A DNA stretch of 64,000 bases from Blasia pusilla (GCA_050084515.1 CM114271.1:21328001-21392000), one strand, 5' to 3'; shown: positions 1 to 12,735, counted from the stretch's first letter. A program made the numbers and translations. The notes: generated by a model not told the origin, from the letters alone.

Positions 1-774
1 CGTCAGAAAAACTAATGTTTACCCATATTTTAAATTTGATAGACGGTTAGTTTAAGATTCATCTTTCCAAGTTTCTCGTATACTTCTGGTCTTGTTTGTT
101 CTGTACTTATCATCAGAAGCAGGCATGCAAACTCCTTGATTGTCTATTTTGTGTTTAAAAACTTAAAACAGGTCAAGAACTTGCAAGTAACAAGAGATGC
201 GCAAAACCAAGACCTAATTCGGCTGCAAATATCGAGAAACAGGGTGTGTCCAGTCTGGCAGCAATCTGAATGGTTGAATTGAGCTGAACCTATTTTCCAG
301 GACTTAGACTTTGCACTACAGCTCCCGTTCATCACTCCTTCTGAATGGTTAAGAAAGTAAACACAATGGAGGAACTCTCACTCAACTGATTCAGAATTTG
401 ATACCACTTTTATTGTGGCACAATCTGCAAATCAAAGTCTCATGGCGTTTTGGGGTCCCCGCGGACAATAAAACACTTCATTCATTCATTCTCTCCTTCT
501 GGACACTTGTTCCTACCCATATGTAACACGCAGTTGAGTACCTATTCAGATTGAAGGCGAGGAGAGCAGGAGATTCTGGTCAACAGCACCCTCTCCAACG
601 TATTCCACTCAGTCGTTGGATTCGCATCCCCATCAAATTTCCAGGGATATCATTCTAGCTAAGGTATTCCCAGGGACTTCGTTCCAGAACCGAGTGGCAA
701 TATTCGCTGCTCTTTCATCTCACAATTTTTTAGAAATAAGTACCACCCTCTGGTTTCACGCATAGACGGCATAG
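1..774. other. No gene seen
   Basis: Moderately AT-rich sequence. Short open stretches are present on both strands, but none resembles a known family or has convincing exon borders. It could be intron or upstream sequence of the coiled-coil exons that begin at 775. Confidence 0.4.
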
Positions 775-2784
775 CATCCTAAAGAGTGTGACATCAGTGA
801 AATCAATGAGGAAATGATAATTTCGCTACGAACACAGACCAAGATTCAGCAGTTGGAGATGAAGCTGGGTTCAGTTACCACAGATTTGAAAAAGACAACG
901 ACGCTGTACAAAGACTGTTTCTCAAAGCTGCAGAAAGCAGAGTCACAGTGAGACTTCTAACTCTCTGAATTCTTTGTAACCTATTTACAATTACTACGTG
1001 AGCTTTAATTTGGACAACCCAAGGCAACTCATCTTTCAAAGAATGTTCATTTTGAGGGATATTAATGTGCATAGGTTAGGCATGAGGGTTTCCTCAGGAA
1101 GGCCTTTTCTAGCTACCTAGCCACACGTAGCTGGTTGGTTTTCTTCTGTTCTTTCACATCACCTTGGTTAAAAGCCTTAGAATCACATTATGCAGTAAAT
1201 TGCCAACACTGACCTTTTTGCTAAAAGATTTAATTTATTCGATCTAGAAGTTTATGAACTAGTAGTTAGATGGGGGGAAGTACCTTCAATTCAAACTCTC
1301 AAAGATTCTCATGATCACGGCTTGTCAACGCGCAACTGATCTGACTTAGTCGATACTCGCGATGTGCCTGATCACATTGTGTAATGTATGTGATGAGCTG
1401 CTGACTTTCAAATTGGAGTGACTGCAGATTTTCAGAGTTGAAGAAGGAGTTCGACCAAGTATTGACTTTACTTTCAAAGGTATTGTTTTCTACCAATGCA
1501 CACTTAATCATCCATATTTTCCACTGAGAGAAAATGCTACTGATTCTACAAAGCCCTTGAAAGGAACTGACAGTCTCGAACTCCTCTGCTTGTGCTCGAC
1601 AGAAAGAAGTGCTGGAAGTTTGGAACTTCTCAACCGTTCATAGCTTGCTTGATCAAGCAGTCAATTAGAGAGAAGCATGAATTTTTATCTGTAACTAGGA
1701 TTTCGAAGAAAGTAGCAAACTATATTGAAACCGGATCTTGGACTTGTGACTAGGTTGAGGAAGAGAGGATACAGCTAGACCAGCGATGTAAAGAGCTTGA
1801 AGGAGCGGCCGTGAAGCAGCGTCAAGGTTCGGGGCACAGTAGTCCTACCCATCCTGAGATTGAGATGATGCAGGTAGCGTCTCACGAGGTCCCTTCGTTT
1901 CTCACTTTCTAAGCAATTTTTCCAGAAACTGAACCAATAGTTGAATCATCTGATAGAGTCCAATGCTTAAGGAGACTACCCTTCTGGATGGTAGCAAAAT
2001 GAGTGTCTTGTCCACTAGATCTGCAAGAATATGCACGATTGATTGGTGCTTGTAAGAGTGCACAAGCTCAGGCCAGGACATGCCGTGACTGTAAGGCACA
2101 GGCACCATGGAAACCTGCACATCTCTTGACTCTAGGCGCTCCCAATCTGGGGATCACTTAACGGTTCCCAGGTGAGAAGAGGTGGTGGTAATAGATGTGT
2201 GGGGACGGGGCGGGCCAAAGCCCTTGATCACTATGCACCATGGAAAGTCTGAGGTTGGAGGCCCTTGATAGATGGGAAATGATCAAAATTTGCCCAGAGA
2301 TGGATCAATTGGTCTGAAGGTTAAAATCAATTTATTTTTGGCAAGAATAGATGGGATCTGGATTTCCATGACATCCAGGCTTTCAAGCAGGCCAATACTT
2401 TGCGAGGTTTATTTCAATTTTTGCTACCTTCGAGGCATCACCAAGCCTGTAGTACTCCAATATGCTGATAACAGTAAGACGTAGGAAAAAAAATGAATGG
2501 AGTGAATCGGACTTACTGAGTTATGAGTATCTACAAAGAGGTTTTCTACTCTTTCATTTCACTTCAACTAGAGCTGTGCACACGTTGTATAACAGTTACT
2601 AGATCGACAAAGGAGCAATTAGGGTTCTGATCAGCCGAGTCTCTAAAGGTCAGGATCGAGTGGACTTCAACGATACTTGTTTCGACGCAATCCACCTAAG
2701 AAACGTGGAATCTGAGTTACTGTTAATCTCCAAGTCGTTGGAACCTTTTCTGAGGAAGATGTTCTAAATATCGCAGATCATAAG
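775..2784 (+). pseudogene. Exons of an unrecognised coiled-coil gene (probably decayed)
   Basis: Four stretches look like exons. 775-947 follows an AG, ends at a GTGAGA donor, and encodes a charged heptad-like stretch containing KIQQLEMKLGS and FSKLQKAES. 1436-1479 has a TTTTCAG acceptor and a GTATTG donor and encodes ELKKEFDQVLTLLSK. 1754-1873 encodes 40 open codons rich in Glu, Arg and Gln (EEERIQLDQRCKELEG) followed by a Ser/His/Pro tail, with a GTAGCG donor. About 2712-2784 encodes GTFSEEDVLNIADHK, with a GTAATT donor. All lie on the plus strand and would suit an alpha-helical coiled-coil protein. I do not recognise the family, and no start or stop codon can be set. The pieces between are full of stops, so this may be either a many-exon gene seen only in part or a pseudogene. 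Confidence 0.35.
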
Positions 2785-2821
2785 GTAATTACACATAGTT
2801 GGCTTACACATCTCATTTGAT

Positions 2822-4080
2822 CTACAGAGAGAATGTCATCGGCTGAAGAAAGAAGGCGCTTTACCAGAAAGTCCAGAGATTGCCGTGTGAAGGTCCTGAG
2901 TAACTCAATAGTACCAACTGCTACAACTGCCGGAGATTTTGCTACATATGTACTGGTATGCTTCTGGATGACTACATTCTTTTCCTGCATCATACCCATA
3001 AGATTCAAGAACAATCGATTCACCAGACATCTTCAAGCCTAAAATCACTGGATAGTTTCCATCAAATGACCAATTTGAAAGGTGATTCCCTAGATCTCCC
3101 AACTGATCCTGGAGCTTAAGCTTACTAGTTCTCCGACGCTACCACTCGTTTGTCAAACAGCCCGTGTCTTCACGTGTCGCCTGCGACGATTTGCCCAATC
3201 TGGATTTGCGTCCTTTTGCGAGTATGACAAAACAATACCAACTGCTCCTACCCAAAATACCGAAACTTAAATAGGTCGCGCGGTTAGTTAATGAACGACT
3301 TGTAAGCTTGCGTATTTCGGTTCTACCTTAGTGCAGGAGACCAATGGTTTGGTATTCTAGCAGGTGGTTCATATTGTTCACACTTCAATTCGGTGAGTTT
3401 CTTCTGACTCATGTTGTCAGCTACAGTTTGATCAGATTGAGAGGACTCTCGGACGATCTTTAGCCACAACAAAGTGCATAATTTTGGACGGCGTATTGGC
3501 GGCTACTGAAGTAGCAATTGCTTAGTGTTCTGTGAGAAGAGGCCGCTTGGAAACCAGCTCTCCTCTTCTTCAGTCGGATTTTAGCCTGGAGGCAATTGTA
3601 TTCATTTTAGCAACACATGCTCGAGAGCTCCCAGAGATTCATTTTGTGCATGGAGTACATGAGTGGAGATGATAAGAAAGGCCGTGTTGTTACCCAGAGG
3701 GAAACTCTGTTGAATAAAACGATCGCTTAAACTTACTCGTCTCATAAGCGGAACTTGAAGACCGCCGTATCTCCCATGATAGTGATTTCCGTGAGACCAG
3801 CGAGTTAATGTGGCAACGATCCGTCACTCAAGCTGATAGCGAGCTCATCACTATCACGGAATCCAACCACAATGACGAAAACAGAGGTTTGGTACATCTG
3901 ATTTTGAACCAATTTCTTTCAAAGAATTTGGAACGAAACATTCAAGTTCTCGGAATTGCAAAGTGAACCTTGACGAGAACAGATGCCACGCATTGAGACA
4001 GCTTACAAAATGTTTTTCACTCCCTTTAATTCTAGAGTTGGAGCAAAGTGAAATGAGATGGAACACTCGTATCGTAGAAA
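2822..4080 (+). pseudogene. Possible further coiled-coil exons, weaker
   Basis: From 2822 an open stretch starts QRECHRLKKEGALPESPEIAV and then meets a stop. Around 3750-3887 an open stretch (AELEDRRISHDSDF ... ITESNHNDENR) ends at a GTTTGG donor-like site. Around 3930-4080 another reads through ALRQLTKCF and LELEQSEMRWNTRIVETIRLL to a stop. They continue the charged, helical character of the exons at 775-2784 and lie on the same strand. Borders are guesses, and there is no recognisable domain. Confidence 0.2.
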
Positions 4081-4796
4081 CAATTCGCTTGCTATAGCAG
4101 TTGTTGGGATCTCAGTGTCGTGCTTTCCAATTGTGAGAAATCGTGCCTCCCAATTCGGAGATCTCGGCATCCTCAACAGCACGACGCGAAAGATCGATAC
4201 AAAAGTACGAGTGTTCTTCCACTTACATTAGGTCCACAACGCCGTGACAGTCGATAGATATCCAGATCTTTGCTTGTGCTCCAATTACTATGGATTTGAA
4301 TACAGCTGTTTCTTTTACATGAATTTTCTTATGAGAATGGCATCTTACCCGTCCCACTGGTCGTCTTCACCAATCTCGTAGTTGCTTGATTCCGCATATC
4401 CTTATCAATCCTGTTCATTTTAAATCCGCGAGAACGCTTCCATTCATTCATTGTGGTCGAGATTGTTGTCCAAAGGCCTGGATCTAAATGGTCGCATTGG
4501 TGTTTTTCTTGGACAGATCTGTGGGTCAGGGTTCGGGAAGTTATTTGTCAGCCCAATACCGGGAAATGTCAAATTTCCCGGTTCTTACCGGCGGCGACCG
4601 AAACTTTTTCAGTTACTGGTTTTTTTCCGAAATTTTTTTCCCGGGCAGTTTAAATCTGACAGAATTTTTTTTCCTTTCGGTCTATTTCTGATACATTTTT
4701 TCCCCAGCCACATTTCTGCCAACTTTTTTTGGCCTAGCCACATTTCCGGTTGCATTGTTTCTCTTCAGCAACTTCAATTGCTTTTTTTCTGTCACT

Positions 4797-4905
4797 AACT
4801 TGAAGTTTCCTTCAAGTTTCCCTGGTACTCAACTTCCCAACCCTTTTCTCTATCAATAACTTCAAGTTTCCTTGGTACCCAACTTCCCAACCCTTTTCCC
4901 TCGGT
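4797..4905. repeat. Direct duplication of about 55 bp
   Basis: Two adjacent units share the order TTCAAGTTTCC, TGGTACYCAACTTCCCAACC and CTTTTCYCT. They lie downstream of the hAT coding region on its minus strand. The block just to the left (4520-4790) has long T-runs and CCGG-containing pieces; no terminal inverted repeat could be paired with it. Confidence 0.6.
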
Positions 4906-4960
4906 TTCATTTCAGGTAACTCTTACTTCCAACTTCCTAACTTCCTAGTTCCTACATCAT

Positions 4961-5110
4961 CATCCTTGGCAGGAGTTGAACCTGGCAAGCCTCCCACCCA
5001 TTGGGAGCCAAAGATCCTAAATTCCTAATTCCCTACAAAGGATTTTATCCTCATCCTTGGCAGGAGTTGAACCTGATTTCTCTCCCACCAGTTGGGAGCC
5101 AAGGATCCTA
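4961..5110 (-). repeat. Two tandem tRNA-related (SINE-like) units
   Basis: On the minus strand each unit reads GGCTCCCAA, then a TGGTGGGAG-like or GGGTGGGAG-like piece, then GGTTCAACTCC, which fits a pol III B box, then TGCCAAGGATGA. The two B boxes are at 4972-4982 and 5063-5073, 91 bp apart. No cloverleaf with an anticodon arm can be folded by eye, so this is not called a tRNA. A SINE fragment duplicated in tandem is the simplest reading; a hAT subterminal repeat is the alternative. Confidence 0.35.
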
Positions 5111-5158
5111 CCCCTCTAGAATACTTGGAGCCTCATTGCTCCAAGCATTCTAGAAGGG
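5111..5158. repeat. Short inverted repeat (21-bp arms, 2 mismatches)
   Basis: The left arm starts CCCCTCTAGAAT and the right arm ends ATTCTAGAAGGG, with a 6-base loop. It lies between the SINE-like units and the hAT coding region and could be part of the hAT subterminal region. Confidence 0.6.
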
Positions 5159-5358
5159 TCATACTCCTAAATCCTAAAACACAAAGGCTAAGATGTATTA
5201 GTACCTTCCTCTTCCACAGCTGGGGAGACATATCTATATGGATTTGCAAACAAGTACCTAAAATGAGCAGAATTCTTCCACAAGACCACAGACTCAGACA
5301 ATATATCCTCATAATCAGAGGACGGTCCTTCCAAGGAAATCCTCAAAACTGCATCCAA

Positions 5359-7316
5359 TTACTTGGTGGTCAACCTGTTACGAGATTTAGTCTTGATCAT
5401 ATTCTGAATGGAAAATGCTCTCTCACATATGGCAGTACTAACACACTGGACCCTAGCTACATTTGCCAAAATCAACAAATTAGAAAATTTACATTGTAGA
5501 GAGGGACTCCAACTCACCATAGCCCACAAGTCTTTGAAGTTGCGATCCTTCCACTCATTGGTAGCCATCAATTTGAAAGACTGAAACTCTTGCTTTATAA
5601 GTGGAGAATTAATGATTGCAGGTTGCAACTGACCTTGCAATGGCAACTGGGCTCCGAAAAAACCACACAAATCATCTAAATCTTTACATCCCTAGCTACT
5701 CAATCCCACTTGCCGTGATGGCATGTGCAAAGGATTATGGATTTTCATTGTACCAACGAGGTTGTTGTCTCGAAATCGATCATGTAAAGTTGCACACACA
5801 CTTTCAGCAAACCTTTTCTGAAAGAACAAGGCAGCCTCTAAGTCACTTCCTGTCCGATCCCGAGACATACATATGCTATGAAATTTGTTTCCCTTGATCT
5901 CAAACTGTAAACGACGAAGATAACCACCAAGTGGCCCAAAGTCAAGAAGTATATGGTAACCTGTTTCTTCAGAGAAGGTTGAAGCATTCAAGTCATGAGT
6001 TTCCATCACAAAATTCATGGTTATCCTAGCTATCTCAGAATTGAAAATGCTCCCAATTGTGCTAACATCTACAAACTGGTATTGAAATATCTTACTCAAA
6101 CTAGCAAGCATGGAAAGAATGTCAGACAAAAAATACAATTGATAGATCATTTGGAAAGATCTCAACTTGTTAAACAAGTTGGCAGCATTCCCATCATCCT
6201 CTGAAGAAGATATATCTCTGAAGTACGTTATTACCGATTCTAAAGAATCACACAATGTGGTCACAACTTGCCAACGAGATAACCACCGAATCTTGTGGTA
6301 TCTCTTCATGACTCGCTGGGAGTCATTTAATTTTTCCTAAAAAGATAACAAGATTTTTTTCCTCTTGGAGGACCTTCTAAAGTAGCTAGCTACAGCATTG
6401 CGAATCCAGTCAACTTCAGAGGAGATTGACTTATAATCAAGAGCTTTGGCAGTTGATAAAGCGGCCAGATTTGTTCTATGGGCTACACAATGAATTGAAA
6501 GAATGTAGGGATTTACCTTGTGCCTCAATTGAGAGGCTATCCCTGTTTGGCTACCTACCATTGTTGAGGCATCGTCAGAACCAAATGCAACCATTTTGGA
6601 GAATTCCAATCCTCCATCTTTTAGTAGTTGGAGCAAAATTTCGGTAATAGCATTAGAACATTTTGATTCGCAACGAATTAATCCTAGAAAACAGGATTCT
6701 GCTTGGCCCTCTTCAATGAAAGTAGCGAATACGACCAGATGCCCTATTACAGATATGTCAGTCGACTCATCGATCATAATTCCAAAGAAAGGAGAGGCTT
6801 CAACTCTAGCAAGACTTCTACTAAGTAGGACTTGGCTAATGAAATAAGACATTTCACTACAACTCTTCTCATCTTAGTATAGGTCTTTGGTAATGGGAGC
6901 ATCAACAGAAACTGACAACTTACAAAGACTAGAGAATTTGATAAATGGGATAGCCTCCTTTGCAAGGAAGTATGCACATTTAAGCAATGTCATCAGAGCG
7001 GCTTCGCAAGTTCGATTGGTTGTGGCAATGGCCTTGGCCATGGACTTCTTACCCCCATTTGCAGCCCATGCAAGCTTGATATGCTCATTAGACTTGGCAT
7101 GATCAGTAAAGGCTAAAACCTTACAATTAATTGCACCATCCTTGGCAAAGACACTCTTCCCCTTCCCCTTCCTACAAACTTTACAAAAGATTCTACCAAG
7201 GTCAGAATCAAATTCAATCCAATCATACATTGAGTACCATACATCCTTCCATGCAACACAAATTTTCTCAAGTAAAGCCCCACTGCTGCTTGATGGAGTC
7301 TACTCTTCTTTTTCAT
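5359..7316 (-). pseudogene. hAT-superfamily transposase, broken
   Basis: Read from 7316 down to 5359, four consecutive open pieces in changing frames make one transposase of the ZNF862/DUF4371 type. The N-terminal part (about 7230-6874) has a TTF/BED-type zinc finger: CKVCRKGKGK followed by DHAKSNEH. The second piece (6852-6337) has the DUF4371 signature MIDESTDISVIGHL and CVAHRTNLAAL. The third (6309-5692) starts KIRWLSRWQVV, typical of this family. The last (5670-5359) has the hAT C-terminal dimerisation motif, here AICERAFSIQNMIKTKSRN. Stops and frame changes near 6870, 6330 and 5680 mean no full product can be made. It would have acted as a nuclear cut-and-paste transposase. Terminal inverted repeats and the expected 8-bp target duplication were not found by eye. 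Confidence 0.85.
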
Positions 7317-7479
7317 CAGAAGAGCCAGATAATGGGATAATGTCTGGCCCCTTGTTTCCTTGTTCCTTACCTAGGAAAGCGGTCATAGTTTTCTATCTCT
7401 TTTCCATCCCTGATCCGATACTCCAGGTATCCGAGGGAGACCAATGTCTCCAAGAAATTTAGAATCCCAAATTCCCAGG

Positions 7480-7999
7480 CACTTGGCGAGAAACCGAGAC
7501 TTCTAGGAGCGAGCGAGCAGCAAGTGCTACGAGACTCCAGAGTCCGAGCGTCAGAGCAAGCACGGTCCGAGCAAGCAAGCAAGTAAGGTCTGAGAAATAA
7601 GCGTCCAAGCGAGCAAGCAAGGTCCGAGCAACGTCCGACCGAGCAAGCAAGGTCCCACCAACGTCCGACCAAGCAAGCAAGATGAAAACAAGAACTGTGA
7701 AAAAACAAGGACGGTCCGAGCAAGCAGCCAACGTCCCAGCGTCCCAGAGTCCGAGCAAGAAACGAGCGAGCGTCCAAATAGCAATCGTCCGAGGGACCGA
7801 GACTCCGAGGCTCCGAGCAGTACATGAAAAAATGAGGCAGCGTCTCCGCGTCCAAGAGCGAGCATCCGAGAGCGAGCAAGGAAGAAGCGAACGAGGAAGA
7901 GCGAGGAAGAATGAGGGCTCAGAGGGGCCAGCGTGGGGTCTCCCCCCCTCGGCTGGGCCCCTCGACCCTCCGTGCTGAGCGTCCGATCAGGATCGGACG
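7480..7999. repeat. Clustered GTCCGAGC / AGCAAGCAAG short repeats
   Basis: Dozens of degenerate copies of GTCCGAGC, CGTCCGA and GAGCAAGCAAG lie just upstream of the hAT transposase start (transposase on the minus strand). The cluster ends with a compact palindrome, CGTCCGATC-AG-GATCGGACG, at 7980-7999, built from the same motif. Clustered subterminal motifs are typical transposase-binding arrays of hAT and CACTA elements; the role here is inferred from position. Long open frames over this block are low-complexity artefacts. Confidence 0.6.
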
Positions 8000-8028
8000 G
8001 CTTAGAATGAAGACCTAAAACGCCGCGT

Positions 8029-8050
8029 TGGGGGGAGGGGGGGGGGGGGT
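8029..8050. repeat. G-run (possible quadruplex former)
   Basis: About 20 bases made of G with a single interrupting A, on the plus strand next to the palindrome-ended repeat array. Assembly length of such a run is unreliable. Confidence 0.5.
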
Positions 8051-8350
8051 AAAACGTATACTGGATGGTCTTGACGCAACCTCTCCTCGACATCATCCAA
8101 CTGTCCCTTCTACTAGCCAATTAGAGGCTACCAAAATTTTCCGCCTGCCGGAATATGACATGGCCAAAAACCGACCACCGGAAACCTCTTTCTGGCTTAG
8201 AACCGGCAGCCCCTCCCGTCCGGCGTCAGATTCCGATACATTTCTGCCGGAAACCTCAAAAGCAGATCGGAAAATCGTAAAATCAGCCGGCCAGCACAAC
8301 ATGTAACCGCGGATCTCCCCGATCATTGCTGTGGGTGTATGGAGATCCTC

Positions 8351-8404
8351 CTCCTACACTTGTAATATAGATTAGGCTTCTAATCTATATCACTAGTGTA
8401 GGAG
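8351..8404. repeat. Fold-back, 25-bp arms (23/25 paired), 4-base loop
   Basis: Arms are 8351-8375 and 8380-8404; the left one begins CTCCTACACTTG and the right one ends AGTGTAGGAG. Its core ATATAGATTAG recurs at about 8461-8472. It may be a MITE-like element or the remains of a Helitron junction (CTAGT at 8392-8396). Confidence 0.6.
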
Positions 8405-8454
8405 AAGGACCAATCACGTGGCATACAAATTCAAAATTTCAAAAGTTTCCAATA

Positions 8455-8646
8455 TCATAATATAGATTAGTATTACCCGTGGAGAGGGCCTTTTATTTTG
8501 GAACTCCTTTCCATGTAAGGATGGGGTTTAGGAACCCCTTCTCTTGAGGTAGGTTTTTTGCAGCCTTCCCGTATTGACACGTGTACAAGAGGTATCTATT
8601 TCCCATATGATATTTTCACTCGTGCATTACACGGGCAAGATACTAG
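8455..8646 (+). mobile_element. Helitron-like non-autonomous element (3' end clearest)
   Basis: The right end reads CGTGCATTACACGGGC, an imperfect GC-rich hairpin, then AAGATACTAG followed by T. This matches the plant Helitron 3' terminus (short hairpin about 10 bases before CTRR, inserted between A and T). A candidate 5' TC preceded by A is at 8455, giving 192 bp, close to the 199 bp of the better-defined element at 55,393. The 5' border is a guess. Confidence 0.45.
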
Positions 8647-9396
<750 letters not shown>

Positions 9397-9989
9397 TAGC
9401 CTCTTAGGAGTTTAGAAATTCCTCAGACCATAATCCTCCCAAAACTCTCTTGAAGCTCAAAAACTCCTTGTAAGAGAGCACTCCTCGAAGAAGATTGCTC
9501 TCTCTTCTTCTTCATCATAATCTCTCCTCATCTTCCACATCATCTCCTTATCCTTACACGAATCCCAATCCTCTTCATCCTTTTGGCGTAATCCAAAATA
9601 ATGCACTTTTATCCTTAGTGATTCCTCTAATTTATTCTCTATATTATATTATCTTATTACACAAAATACTTTCATTTTGCTATTTGTCCTAGTGGATTTC
9701 AGGAATGTAAAGCCACGTGGTTGGGCTTGTCATTCGTTATACAACGCTGAAGTATCTAAAAGTGTCGGCCGCCTCATTTTTATAGCATCAAATATGTCTT
9801 CCTCCCTTCAAGAAGATGATGGTATATTACCACATTTGGCTAAGGGTCTATGCTTTCAAAGTTGAGCAAAGAAGTAGGTCTTGGTCGTTTTGGGCTATGA
9901 CTATGGAGGTTTCTCCTCTTCTATTCATGGTCTATTTGTCTCCTCTTGAAGAAAAATTCTCCATATTGCCATATATAATGGACATCCAT
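9397..9989. other. No gene seen; left flank of gypsy-1
   Basis: Pyrimidine-rich sequence without recognisable coding content. The last five bases (TCCAT, 9985-9989) are the left target-site duplication of gypsy-1. Confidence 0.5.
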
Positions 9990-10940
9990 TGTCGTGGCCC
10001 TCATAACCAAACGAGTGCCAAGCGGAACATCCAACCTCTAGCGAGCTCACGCTATGATGGCTTGCGCTTTGGGATTTAGAGAAACACAAGTGCGACATGC
10101 AAGCACGGAGAGCGTTTAAAGTATTTCATGCATTTACGGTCGCAACTAAGGAAACCAGAACCAAACGCGAAACCCAAACTTAAGGAAGATGAGTCTCAGA
10201 AGGAAACGCGGCCAAGAGGGAGAACCAGACTTGGGGCGCGTCTAGCGGTGGGAGTTTCTGACTGTACTTTTGACCATAACTTTTAGTCCCAAGATGCGTT
10301 TGGGACAAATAAGATATCATTGGAAATCTTATGTGGATCCACTTCCAACGCATCAAAGATCTTGGAAAACGCTCAAGCAAAGGCTAAGATATGGGCCAAA
10401 ACCAATTGTAAGAGGAGTCGGGTTGAGGGCCAAAAAGAGGGGCACGGGTGCTCTTTCCCAATGGTAGGGGGACCCCAGAGATCCCCAGAAGTACTAGTAA
10501 GGGGGAACTCTCCAAGAGTTCTTGGGACTTGAACTCCACTTTGGGGCACCGTGGCGTGACTCAATAGAGTGGATTTCGGAGGTCCCTATTGGATTCCAAT
10601 TCGCGACTCATATTGATGAGTCTCGGTTGAATTGGGGATTCATGCGAGGTCTGTTGGATAGTTGGGACCGCTAGGCACGCAAACGCCGTTTTAGGTGCTT
10701 GGACTAACCTGAAAGTGTGTCCCAAGTCACGGAAGACTTGCCCGTGTTGGGAACCTAGGAAAGAGGGAAGGTTGAGCTTGAGATGCCGAGTCGAGGACTC
10801 GGTGGTTTGGAAGGCCGCTTGACCCAAAGCCAAACTAACATGAGCGCGTTTGGGTGCAGGTTGGTGATGAGAGCGTGTCCTACTGAATGTACGCTTCCGC
10901 AACACTAAGATTGACGTTTGAGGAGAGTAGGCGCACGACA
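9990..10940 (+). repeat. 5' LTR of gypsy-1 (951 bp)
   Basis: Starts TGTCGTGGCCC, ends GCGCACGACA, and is followed by one T and the primer-binding site. It aligns with 15,219-15,890 (3' LTR) and 16,642-17,644 (solo LTR). Confidence 0.95.
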
Positions 10941-10941
10941 T

Positions 10942-10953
10942 GTGGTATCAGAG
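10942..10953 (+). other. Primer-binding site, initiator tRNA-Met type
   Basis: TGGTATCAGAGC, complementary to the 3' end of plant initiator methionine tRNA, lies one base after the 5' LTR. It primes minus-strand DNA synthesis. Confidence 0.95.
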
Positions 10954-11283
10954 CTAATCCTTGGTGAGCGAGATTTTGGGGTTGTGGGAGTAACGGGACG
11001 CTTGGGGGGAGAACCCAAGGTAGCGGCAAAGCCTAGACGCTCGAGGAGGGACGCAAGAAACAAGGAGGAGATTTGAGTGCATTGGCATAAAGATGGCAAT
11101 CGAGGGGGATGAACCACGGAAATGCCGAGTCAAGTGACACGGAGCGAGAGATGAACCGATGCCAGATGGGGAGCCGGTGGAGGAGACGCCGACTCCCGAA
11201 GTGCCAAACACCAGACATGAGGGTGTCCCGAACACATACCCTCCTGTGGAGCCAGTGGCTCCAAAATCAAGTGAACCGGCCTT

Positions 11284-12130
11284 CTATGCCCAAATGATGG
11301 ACTATATGAAGATGATGATTGAGCAAGTATTCATGCAAAACAAGCGGATTGCACAGCTCAAGTCGGACCGAGCTTTGAGTTTCGGAAAAAAGCTCTTCAA
11401 GACCTAAACCTGCCCGCGCCATTCACTAGAGTGGGACATTCTTGCAAGGTGAAAGATTTCCTTACAGAGATGGAATATTACTTCGAGGTGCATAGGGCAG
11501 TGGAGGAAGATAAGGTGGCAGTGGCGGTCAACTTTGTAGAAGATCATGCGCTATAGTGGTGGACAACAAAGCGGGAAGAACATCTGGCCGGTGGTTCACC
11601 TCTCACTTGGGAGGAGTTCAAGATGTTGATCGGTGACCAATCAGTCGGGTACCAAGAGATTCACATTAGGGTAGAGCTCGTGCGATTGCGGCAGTCTGGG
11701 TCCCTGAGCGCTTATGTGAGGGAGTTCAGCGCGAAGTTGAACTCCATTCCTAAGATGGATGAGGCATCTGAGATAGCGATCTTCATCGGAGGACTCAAAT
11801 TGAGTGCAAAGAAGGCCTTGTACAAGATGCCGGAGTTGCCGAACACCTGCGTGGAGCTTTTGAGGCGGGCGGAGCGGATTGGGGAGGATGAGGTCCAAAC
11901 ACCGAAGACCTTTGAGACGAAAAGTTTTTCCAAGAGTCTGAAAAACAAAGGGGCTCCCAAGAGAGTCTGGAGTGGGGTTGAGTGCGACCAAGGAGAGTCT
12001 CTGAACCTGGCGGCGGACCAACAGGAACGCCATGCTAACCCGAAGGGAGCGTAGCATCCAAAGTCGAGAAATGGCAAGGTGATATGCTAAAACTGTGGTG
12101 AACCTAGGCACATGCCGAAGGGATGCTCCA
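11284..12130 (+). pseudogene. gypsy-1 gag (capsid and zinc knuckle), broken
   Basis: The region from about 11,284 encodes the retrotransposon gag core: KDFLTEMEYYFEVHR, a stop within the usual WW motif context near 11,555, LTWEEFKMLI and then SLSAYVREFSAKLNSIPKM from 11,623 to 12,054. A CCHC knuckle follows near 12,085-12,127 (NCGEPRHMPKGC), but its first Cys is followed directly by a TAA. Gag would form the cytoplasmic virus-like particle and bind element RNA. At least three stops or frame changes disable it. Confidence 0.8.
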
Positions 12131-12216
12131 AACTGAAGGTTAGTAACATGAGTATCATTGCGTTAGCTGCTAAGCACTTGTCGGCAAGAGGTTTGGAGAC
12201 CTCCCTTCAAGTCACC

Positions 12217-12711
12217 AAGAGGACGCCCAACTTGGTGTACCTAAGATCCAAGATTGTTGATCGCGATGTGATGTTGCTTGTGGATACAAGTGCTTTGCAC
12301 TCCTTCCTAAACCCGAGAATCGTGAAGGAGTTGGGTTTGTCAACCTCTAAGGCAGACGAACCCACTTGAGTAGGCTTTGCCGGAGGCAAGTCTCATCAAA
12401 CTTCTGAGTTGGTGTTGGGTTTGACGATAGGATGCGGAGTATTCGAGTTGAAGGAGAATTTCAAAATGTGCGAGATAGATGGCATTGATGGAGTCTTGGG
12501 GAACACATTCCTGGATGCATATGAGGTGGAGCTGAGACAAAGACCATTGAGGTTGAGAGTCTTAGTGAAAGGCAATGAGTTGCAGGTGAGATTGGTTCGC
12601 GAAATGCCTGTGAGAAAGGAGTTGGTGAACGCCATTACGAGGAGGAGTCTGACCGAGTTGGAGGATGGGTTCCTTTGCTTAATAAGACAAGTGGAGGACA
12701 TCACAAGCTAG
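12217..12711 (+). pseudogene. gypsy-1 aspartic protease region, broken
   Basis: The stretch LLVDTSALHSFLNPRIVKELGL at about 12,270-12,340 is a retropepsin active-site region in which the usual D-T-G-A reads D-T-S-A. An in-frame stop follows at about 12,367. The second half (12,409-12,711) has IDGVLGNTFLDAYEVELR, the family's typical downstream block. The protease would mature the polyprotein; the Gly-to-Ser change and the stop indicate loss of function. Confidence 0.75.
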
Positions 12712-12735
12712 AAGCGTAGAGATCAAGATGCAACT

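Noticed and set aside
4961-5110. tRNA genes on the minus strand
   Set aside because: A B box is present, but no cloverleaf, anticodon arm or acceptor pairing could be drawn.
7367-8120. Overlapping long frames on both strands in the GTCCGAGC array
   Set aside because: They are low-complexity translations of short repeats, overlap on both strands and show no conserved motif.
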